Assembly: GCA_050084985.1 (NCBI GenBank)
Contig: JBITNC010000001.1
Span: forward strand, 61,318,001 to 61,382,000
Origin: Nageia nagi
Taxonomy: Eukaryota; Pinophyta
Direction: 5' to 3'
Length of the DNA: 64,000 nt
Below the pieces are notes generated by a model that saw nothing but the letters and a program-made list of their open reading frames with translations, did no database searches and was not told where the DNA came from. Every line of letters begins with the position of its first letter. Positions within the stretch are counted from its first letter, which is position 1. Positions 56,225 through 64,000 of the stretch are shown here, in pieces. Both the position numbers and the translations under genes were made by a program.

Positions 56225-56754
56225 GCTACCATTTTCCATGACTTGTTCACATAGTTGAAATACATGAAAATATAGCACAATACACGTATGAAAGCATAAA
56301 AAATGAAATGCAATTACCTACTATCAATCTAAATGTATTATAGCAGAGTATTGTTGCAAAAACTTGGATCTCTCTTTCTCCTTAGGAAAGGGTTTAATTT
56401 ATAAAATTTTAGGATCACCAGAGTTGCTATTTTGGAAGCAAGGATTGGATAAAAAAGCTTATCCATCCTTGTTATAGGCTCTATCTGCATAGGAAAAGTG
56501 GAGGATCAAGGATAACCCATCTTGATCCGTTGGTTTGTTTCCCTAGGTGTCCAAATTTTTCTATTTTTCTTTTGATTTTTTTGTTTGCAGGATTGTTGGC
56601 AATTGCACATCGAGCATCAACGATTGGACTGGATCACTAGTAATTGTACTAGGTCTCTAGTGATTGACAAGTTTTTAGCAAATTTTATTATTTACTTAAA
56701 TTTTTATCCCCTTCTTTTATTTATTGAAAAAGTAATCATTTTTAGGTGTCTACA
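56225..56754 (-). repeat. Copy B 3' LTR, second part
   Basis: It resumes alignment with copy A's LTR (about 29890-30310). Shared stretches include gttgctattttgga, ggatcaaggat, gttggtttgtttcc(c/t)t and the end aggtgtctaca. The alignment is convincing from 56420 onwards. Confidence 0.72.
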
Positions 56755-56771
56755 TTTTGCCCTTTTTTTGA
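56755..56771 (-). promoter_or_regulatory. Copy B polypurine tract
   Basis: The minus strand reads AAAAAAAGGGCAAAA directly before the LTR terminus TGTAGACACC. This marks the preceding LTR as the 3' LTR of a leftward element extending to the right. Confidence 0.6.
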
Positions 56772-58299
56772 AACACCCAACATTTTATAGGTGGGGATTA
56801 TTTCAAAAAACAAAGCCTATCTTAGAGGGGGTACAATCAAGTTTTGAACTTGTGTTCGTAATCTTAAGTCAAGGCTTTGAATTAACTTATTCTCTATGAA
56901 TAAGCTGAATCTAAGTGATTGGATTATGAATAAACCATTTTTGTTATTTTGCATTTGACATGTTTTGAAAGCAATCAAGATTGTATTGCAAGGCGTAACT
57001 TAGATAGTTATCACTATACCATTATGCTATGTTGGCAGGATACAAATAGAGTCTTATCCGTCAAGCATATGCCATATCTAGCATGTGATAAAAAAGCTCC
57101 CTTACGAATACAAAAACTTTAATTATTTTACTTTTATTCTAGCAGATGGGTTACTTGATGATCTTGCGCAAAAGTTCATCCAACAATTTTAATCATATCC
57201 AAACCTATCATTCTTTTTTATGTTAAAAGAAGGGTCATTTTTTGAATTCAAAATTACTCAAGGTATTTATTTTTTCCAAAGCCTTTGACTTGGACCAAGT
57301 CAACAAGTGAAAAACTTGTTTTCATTTGTCTTTGACATATTTTTTAGTTTTTAAGGTTTTTTTTTATTTTATATATTTTTAATTATAAGGTTTTAAACTA
57401 ATATTGTCGTTGTGAACAATCTTTGAGTGTAAGTATTTTCTCTAGATTTTACATTAATCTATTAGGAATCTAGGCAGAATGTTAGATTACGAGCATAGCT
57501 CAGGTTTTCTTGTATTTTCATCCTTGGTTGATTATTGTTGGTTGTATAAAAGGATGCAAAAGTGTTTGCAAATATTTTTAATTATTCTATTCTATCTTGA
57601 ACTTTATCATTAATATTTACAATTAACTGTAGGCCTAAGAAACCTAAAGAATTTTTAACCTATTTCAAAACTTTCCCAAATTTTTAGATTTTAGGTCTTT
57701 TTTTGTGTTTTATATTATTTTTTGGATCATCGATGATCTAAAAATTTGCTTTTTAATGACTAGTCAGAGGTGGCATTCAACTGCGTGAGAGTTTAAAAAA
57801 ATTATTTGTTATCATTTTCTTATTTTCTTTTTAGTGACTAGTAAGGCTTTATGACTACCCTACAACACTTTTTTAGAGTTTGACCGTATGCTTGTCCTTT
57901 TCACCACTATTGTGAGCTAGGATGTTGTCACGAGGATGCTAGATGCCATGCAAGAGGCCCATGAGGAAAGAGGTAGGGTTTAAAAACCCTCTTTTTAATT
58001 TTTTGTTTATTAATTAATTTTTAGTTCATTTTTGAAAAATAGAAATCATAGAACACTTAAGAATATTTTTTAGGACTTTTTTAATCTTTTAGAACTTTCA
58101 TTTTAGTGCATTTTTTAAAAGTCATAAACTTTTTTGACACCCTGATCGTGATCACTAGCCAAGGTAAAGGGCTTATAAAAATGCTAAAAATCAGTATTCA
58201 AATGCTATGATCCTACAACTCTAAAACCGATCATCGATGATCAAACTTTGGTCAATTTTTATTTTTTGAAGGCTAAGTTATTGATTCTATTTAATAACT
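56772..58299. other. Copy B region between the 3' LTR and the PMD gene
   Basis: AT-rich, no long ORF. From 57721 it aligns with positions 121-700 of copy A. A donor-like GTAGGG follows ggaaagag at about 57970, in the place of the GTAAGT of copy A. It probably holds the promoter and leader of the antisense gene. Confidence 0.45.
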
Positions 58300-60250
58300 A
58301 GGTATTGGACATTTTTGAGCCTCAAGGGAGATACCCTCATAAATTGAGGATGGTCGTATTTTATTGATTATTGAGGATCAAAATTTTATTTGCATGATTG
58401 GATTTGGAGTTGGGCTCTACATGGGCATATTCATTAGGATTATCCATTATTGGTAGCCTTATTAAAGAGATGAGATTCTTCAACTTTACCTTCCATCTTT
58501 CTATGGGGGAGATGACTATCATGGTGGAGGACATCCATCATTTATATCATTTACCTATTCAAGGTCAATAGATTTAGCATGTGTTAGACCAAGATTCAAT
58601 GCATCCTAATATTGCAACAATCTCTAGAGTAGGTCAATTGAGGGAGTTATAGGTTAGATGTTTTCTAGGGGTCTTCCATACTTTAGGTATTGGAAGAATG
58701 ATCTGGTGGGTCTTCTTATATCTTCTTATTTGATGGGGATTATCTAGTGTTATGCTCTTCTAAATATTAGTAGTGGGATTTCCTTGGCTTTATTGCTTGT
58801 AGTGGTCAATATGCTTCAGTAGGGGATAATATATGCTTGGGCTCCCAATTGTTAGCCTACATATACCAAGAGTTGTTCTTTTATTCTCTAGGCCATAGAG
58901 CCTCATTATCAATTACCATTACTCTTTAAGCATTGTGCTATAAGCATATCCATGTAGCTCATCCTTTGGGGCTTCTAGTTCTTGATTTTATTACCCACAT
59001 GGTTTATCCTATCAACATCATGCACTAGCAAGAGGACTTTTATACTCATCCTCAAATGGTATTTAAAAGATGTTCCTACTATTAGAGGATAATCACTCAC
59101 CTCATTGTAGATTAGGTGAGGTTCTAACCCTACCATGGTTATCTAGTTTAGGATCAACTCACAGCATAGTTGATAGGCATTAGGGAGGCTCAAGTTCTCA
59201 ATAATTAATGAATCAAGTTCTTAGAGTACTTCTACTTTGAGCATGTGCATTATCAATTTGGTTTGGTGAGCATGTTCCATTGGTATGTCTACATTTTTTG
59301 AAGAGGATGAGATACCAGTTTAGGGATTTAGCCCCTAGTTTATGTAGAGCAAGATCTCACACAATAGGATCCCTTGGTAAAGGACACATGTGTTGATAAT
59401 GTGGGTTGCGACTAAGGGTTTTTATGCCTAGTGGAAGGTGAAGCTAGAGGTTGAAGATAGTGATGCACTAGGGCATAGAGTATGCCAGCAAGTAGCTAAG
59501 CTGATATGGTTATCAAGGCTAGGAAGGAGGTTGAGGAGCAGACAATTAAAAGGAGGCTTTTGAAATACTGAGGAGATAGTAGTGCATGGTGAGGAGGAGG
59601 AGGAGGGTAGTGCAGTAGCAGGAGGAGCTAAGGGTCCTCCATCATAGGTTCCCAATGTTAATGCCTTTTAGTGACATATATGAGTTGTCATTTTAGCTAT
59701 CATAGGATAATACTCATATGTATCACTATCAGGCTAAGAGAGATTGATATAGGTGTGGAGAGGGATGAGGATATTTCTCACTTTAGAGTTCTCAAGGAAA
59801 ATAGGATAGAGGGGCAAGCACCTCAATGGGGACAGAGAGTTAGTCATCAACATTTTTTGGGGGATTTATAGTCAGTGGGATTACTACATTGACATTATTC
59901 ATACCTGGCTAACAAGTGTTCCTCCATTTACTCCAAGTGTATAGTATCTTGTTCCTCCATTGAGCTACATCCCAATATATATCTATGCATATCCAATAGG
60001 CAAAAGTGATCATGTTATGACTAGCACAAGGGTTGATGAGCCAAACAATAGTTTCATCGAGTAGGAGTTTGACAATTGGTGTCTCCTCACATCATTCTAT
60101 GAGATCTTTAGAGTTACACAAGGTAGCTCAAGATGTTAGTCCTACAAGTTCAATGGGAACCACACCTCTAGTACATGGCATAGGTGGGACTAATGAAACA
60201 TGCTAGTGGTCAAGGTAGTCCATGATGATATCCTATTTATATTATGTTAT
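58300..60250 (+). pseudogene. Antisense PMD gene of copy B
   Basis: Collinear with 700-1207 plus 8573-10050 of copy A, without the TE1 interruption. The nucleotide block around the FHLPxGDMTIMVEDIHH motif is kept (gatgactatcatggtggagg at about 58508). The later PMD blocks follow, including the region equivalent to ECVCYQFGLVQ at about 59240-59275. A Glu/Lys-rich C-terminal part includes ggaggaggaggaggg. Frameshifts and stops are dense. It is antisense to its host element and convergent with ORFx, as in copy A. Confidence 0.6.
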
Positions 60251-62025
60251 TTATATTAGTTAGACTTTGATGGTTTATTCAATAGTTTCACTATTTTATG
60301 AGATCATGGTAATTATGATTTATGGTTAGTTTTCCTAGATGTGATGGATGGCTTATGTGATAAACATTTGGTTATATTTTTTGTAAATATATATATATAT
60401 ATATGGTGATAGCCAAGAATTTTATATGCATACTTTAGTATCATGTTAATGTATACTAGTGTATTAAATTTTTAGATGTATGTGTTTATCTTTTAAGATG
60501 GATATGTATGAATGTTTTAATTTTCATGTTTTGTTTAGCTTAAGGATTTATTTATAATATATTTTATTAATGCAAAGTGGTTTTTATGTTTATATAGGAA
60601 TGCTATATTTGTAAAATAGGATTTGATTGTAGGAGAATAGAATCAGATGCATCATTTTCCATTTTCTTGGTGCTTTTGTCCATGGTTTGAACATAATATA
60701 CTGGTATGAACATATATGATATCATGGATGATGTGGGTGTATGGTAAAACACATAATATTTACAAAATACTTTACAAATGTATGGATGTAACAATGGATA
60801 TTCATAGATGCATATGGAAAAATGGTATGAATATATGTAAAAATAGATAAAACTTAATTACCTATGGTATTTATGAATGAAATAATAATTTAAACATCAA
60901 TCTTAATGCTTTGGAAACTTATCAAACTTTATAATAATAAGGATATACAATCATATAGAATGAATGATTATAAATAAATAAATAAGTGTAATGAATAACA
61001 CCTTCAATACCTAATTTCATTAATTAATCCTTTATTTTGGTCTCATCTAGTAGGGATGATATAAAACAAGATTATATATACTTAAGTTTATTATAGACTC
61101 ATGTGTGTGTAATGATGTTCATTTCCTTCTCTTAAAATTCATAGATTGAATACCTTAGGATTATAAATTATGAGATGTGATTTTTCTTATATTTTTGTAA
61201 GGTAGACTTCACTACCAAAAAGCATCCATAGCCCTAGTGAAGGTTAACCCCTTCATCTCATTACAACTTACTCTATTGCAAGTCAAATGTCCATATCCCT
61301 TATAGAAGATACTGTAATAGCCTAATAATTGTACATCTGTTATTTATTTTCTTTCTATCTCTCATTTCTTGTTTCTCTATTTTTTTTAATATCCTAGCTC
61401 TTGGGTTCAGATGAAGCAAAAAGTAAAGAAATCATATTCAAATTTATGCTCAAGAAATATCCAATTCTTGATTGTTTTGATATTTTAACATGAGAAGCAT
61501 ATGAGCCTATTAGTACAACCACCATATATCAAAGTTATGTCTTTTTATCATCCTAATTTTTTGAAATCTCAACATAGGATCTTTCAATTAAAACCAAACA
61601 TGAATAAAGGATTCATTGCCTACTTGTTTATTCATAAATACAACTATATATAAATGAATATTATATGGATGCATGTATGATGTGTGGATATGTATAGCTT
61701 GATTAGTTTCCTCCCTCATAATGATTGATATCTAATAATTATGCCATTCAAGGTAAAGGACTAAACATAATGAACAAAGTGGAATGATATAAATATAAGG
61801 GCAGTGCAACCAATACTAAGATGCTTTACAAATACATCTTCTAAGTATATATACATATATGTACATTTATACATTTTATTTTATTTTTTGAAGTTTATAT
61901 TTATTTTTTATGTTTTGGTATTTTGTAATTTTTGATTTTTTTAAGGGTTTCCTAATCGGGTAAGAATCTGCAACAAGTCATCATGGGTGAAAAGATGGAA
62001 ATGATAGTGAGTGCGAATGGTATGA
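60251..62025. other. Convergent intergenic region of copy B
   Basis: AT-rich and homologous to 10051-11849 of copy A. It includes a (TA)n run near 60390. A block at about 61080-61270 is kept in copy A at 10920-11110. No reliable gene. Confidence 0.4.
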
Positions 62026-64000
62026 TCAATGGCCAATTATGTAGAACCAAGTGACAAATGTGGACAACATGAAATCCCAACACCAAATATTTATGGATAA
62101 CAGGTGGGATATGGTGACTTCATCAAAAAGGTCTTCTTTAGGATGTAAAAGATGTGGTCCACATAATTTAACAAATTTGAAAACCAATTGGGTAATAAGA
62201 GCATCAATCATAATCCTCCATATGAAATCAGGTTTAGAGAACATGCAGATGAGATTTTGGAGGAACTCTTCATCAAGTATATCATATATTACACAAGTTC
62301 TCCAACAAGGCTAGTGGTCAATAAAAATTTCTATCTGGTGAGAGTTCTTTAAGGCATTATAGGCATAGTCAAACCTATCTAGTATAGTGGTTAAGGCTAC
62401 CATAGATAAAATATGATGTTGTACTTTTGGGCAACTGATTGAATTGTCTTTCTCTAATTCTAGAGTGTGTACAAGGTCTCCAAAAGGCTCACTAGGAAAT
62501 GTATAGGGTGACTATGAAATGCAAAGGGATGACAATTCCCATGGGATAGGAATGTCATAATATGAAAACCCCTCCGTTGGTTGGTTGGAGGACTAATATA
62601 ATGTAGATGACTCATGATGCCTAATTTATACAAAGCAATCACCTACAATATCATATGCAAGTGTTTTAGAATTTGTAAGAAGTTTTTAAAGACAAAAATA
62701 TTTACACACGCATTTATTTATGTAAGAAAACCTTTAATAATTTTTGAAAATTTTGAATATTTTTATAATTTTTTATTTACATGTATTTTTGATGATTATT
62801 TTGATGATTTTATTATTTATTAGGATAAAAAACGTTTACCACTCCTCAATGATAATGGTCACCTTGGTTTTTACAAATAACCCAACCTTTTCTGACCCAA
62901 GAAATAAAAGTATGGAGGTCAAATTGAAAAATGAGTAGGTCCTGGTCCTAGAATGGATGGTTGATAATAGGAAGGATACAAAATAAGATATAAAATTTAA
63001 GGATGATGCTTATACTTCTTAATGATGCATTTTTTCTGGCTAATGATGTTAAAGCCTCATCATTTTCAAGAAGTGAAAGATGGTATGGAATCCTTGAGGA
63101 TTGTGGAGATCGAAGGGGAAGTAATGACATGAGGAGGATTGCATTCTCTATGAGATATTGGACATACTCATTTTTTATAGGTTTAGTCATGATCCCAATT
63201 CTTCTTCATTTAAGATGTTTAATAGTCCTTTGAAACTTTGGTTTTATATTGATAATATTATTTACACATAATTTTTACTAAATAATGAATTGTAATCATA
63301 TATAATTTCATTGTACAAAATTGATTGGGTACTATCCTCAAGTACTAAATCTTTAATAACCTTAGTTATGAAAGTGATCTCCCATAACATTAAAAAGTCA
63401 TATGATCAACACAACATAACAATATTCTAAGTCTCCTGTAAGGCGAATGTAAGTAAAAAAGATGAATCCAATTTGTTAGGGATTAATTTTCCATCCATAT
63501 GTCCTTTTCCTCTAACTCAATGGTTGCATCAGGTTATCAATTTTTAAATCTCATGCATTAGTTACTCATTAATTATAAAAATGCATGGTTATAACTTCTT
63601 AAATTTATTTTGGTATTTCAAATAAATGGGCTATCTCAATGTAAGGACACTTTACAATGCTTGCATGTAGTGATCTTTCGAGTATCTATCAACAAAACTA
63701 TGATTTACAAGATTAGATTGTAATCATGTTTTCTCATTCGCTTCTAGTATTATTGGCATTAAATATATGTTTTTATTATTGCATAAATAAGGATTTGGTA
63801 ATCTTAACCTAATTCAAGAAAATCATCAATCAATTTGTTGCACACATCTGATTGATCATTAAGGCTTATTAAAAACACTATGTAAAAATCAAAGACTATT
63901 TGGTCTACCCATATAAACACAAAACTCTCATCTGGCCAAGTATTAATTACTCTATTTTGGATCCAATTGTTAAAGAAGTAATCAACTATGATCCTAGGGG
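62026..64000 (-). pseudogene. ORFx of copy B (runs off the window)
   Basis: Minus-strand coding is better preserved here than in copy A near the C-terminus. The piece 62026-62244 and upstream sequence read ALTTILDRFDYAYNALKNSH, YDILDEEFLQNLICMFSKPD, FVKLCGPHLLHPKEDLFDEV and ending near VTWFYIIGH. Further upstream, 62948-63190 reads PIKNEYVQYL and PYHLSLLENDEALTSLA, both shared with copy A. Near the window end NTWPDESFVFIWVDQ matches copy A's RTWPNENFLFTWIDQ. The product would be about 750 residues. I recognise no family, and I infer it is an accessory protein of this retrotransposon lineage. Confidence 0.5.

Larger units (their letters stand above)
53527..64000 (-). mobile_element. Giant Tat-type retrotransposon, copy B (5' part lies outside the window)
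   Basis: Left to right: split 3' LTR (53527-56754), polypurine tract, antisense PMD gene, ORFx. The block 57721-64000 is collinear with copy A after removal of TE1 and TE2, and gives the empty-site sequence for both. Copies A and B have the same orientation, about 57 kb apart. They differ by many substitutions, so they are independent old insertions or an old duplication rather than a recent tandem copy. Confidence 0.72.

Noticed and set aside
1-64000. Copies A and B as the two ends of a single large duplication or as giant terminal repeats of one element.
   Set aside because: Copy A ends in a 5' LTR with primer site at 29.5-30.3 kb, and copy B begins with its own 3' LTR and polypurine tract at 53.5-56.8 kb. 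Two separate same-orientation elements explain this better.
1-64000. tRNA, rRNA or miRNA genes.
   Set aside because: No cloverleaf with A and B boxes and no rRNA-like sequence was noticed. The palindromes at 42 kb are too short to call miRNA precursors.

Overview
The window is AT-rich plant nuclear DNA made almost entirely of LTR retrotransposons inserted into one another. No intact single-copy host gene, tRNA, rRNA or CRISPR array is visible. The Ty3/gypsy families (a chromodomain-bearing chromovirus, and Tat-type elements with a second RNase H domain), the CpG-poor decayed older layers and the depth of nesting point to a land plant with a large repeat-rich genome. A gymnosperm is my guess, not something the sequence proves.

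Layout. (1) From before position 1 to 30310 lies a giant minus-strand Tat-type element, copy A. Its 5' LTR is at 29485-30310 with a primer site at 29461-29481. Reading leftwards come leader, gag, protease, reverse transcriptase, two RNase H domains and integrase. Then follows an unrecognised sense ORF (ORFx, about 19.9 to 11.9 kb). Convergent to it is a plus-strand, antisense gene encoding a plant mobile domain (PMD, about 0.7 to 10.05 kb). (2) The antisense PMD gene of copy A is split at 1208-8567 by a young minus-strand LTR element (TE1). TE1 has gag but no recognisable pol, and carries a second coding region of about 970 codons. (3) ORFx of copy A is split at 13637-19409 by a minus-strand chromovirus (TE2) that has lost nearly all of gag. 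(4) 31524-50068 is a minus-strand non-autonomous LTR element (TE6). Its left LTR is split by a plus-strand Tat-type element (TE3, 32137-46066). TE3 is itself split at 37841-43197 by an unclassified 5.4-kb insertion (TE7), which has a decayed minus-strand gene and an array of eight palindromes upstream of it. (5) 50069-53526 holds remnants of a plus-strand Ty3/gypsy element (protease and integrase core) and a 1.4-kb solo LTR. (6) From 53527 to the window end is a second copy of the giant element (copy B). It has a 3' LTR (itself split by a 2.3-kb CpG-retaining segment), a polypurine tract, the antisense PMD gene and ORFx, and it runs off the window.

Order of events. The giant element copies, TE6 and the 50-53 kb remnants are old: many stops, and catalytic residues altered by C-to-T or G-to-A changes. 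TE3 entered TE6, then TE7 entered TE3. TE2 entered ORFx with clearly diverged LTRs. TE1 is the youngest: its LTRs are about 98.5 percent identical by eye, and its 5-bp target duplication is perfect.

The most interesting material is accessory coding attached to retrotransposons. It comprises the convergent ORFx and antisense PMD pair kept in both giant copies, the second ORF of TE1, and the palindrome-fronted gene of TE7. All functional statements are by-eye motif recognition; no database search was run.
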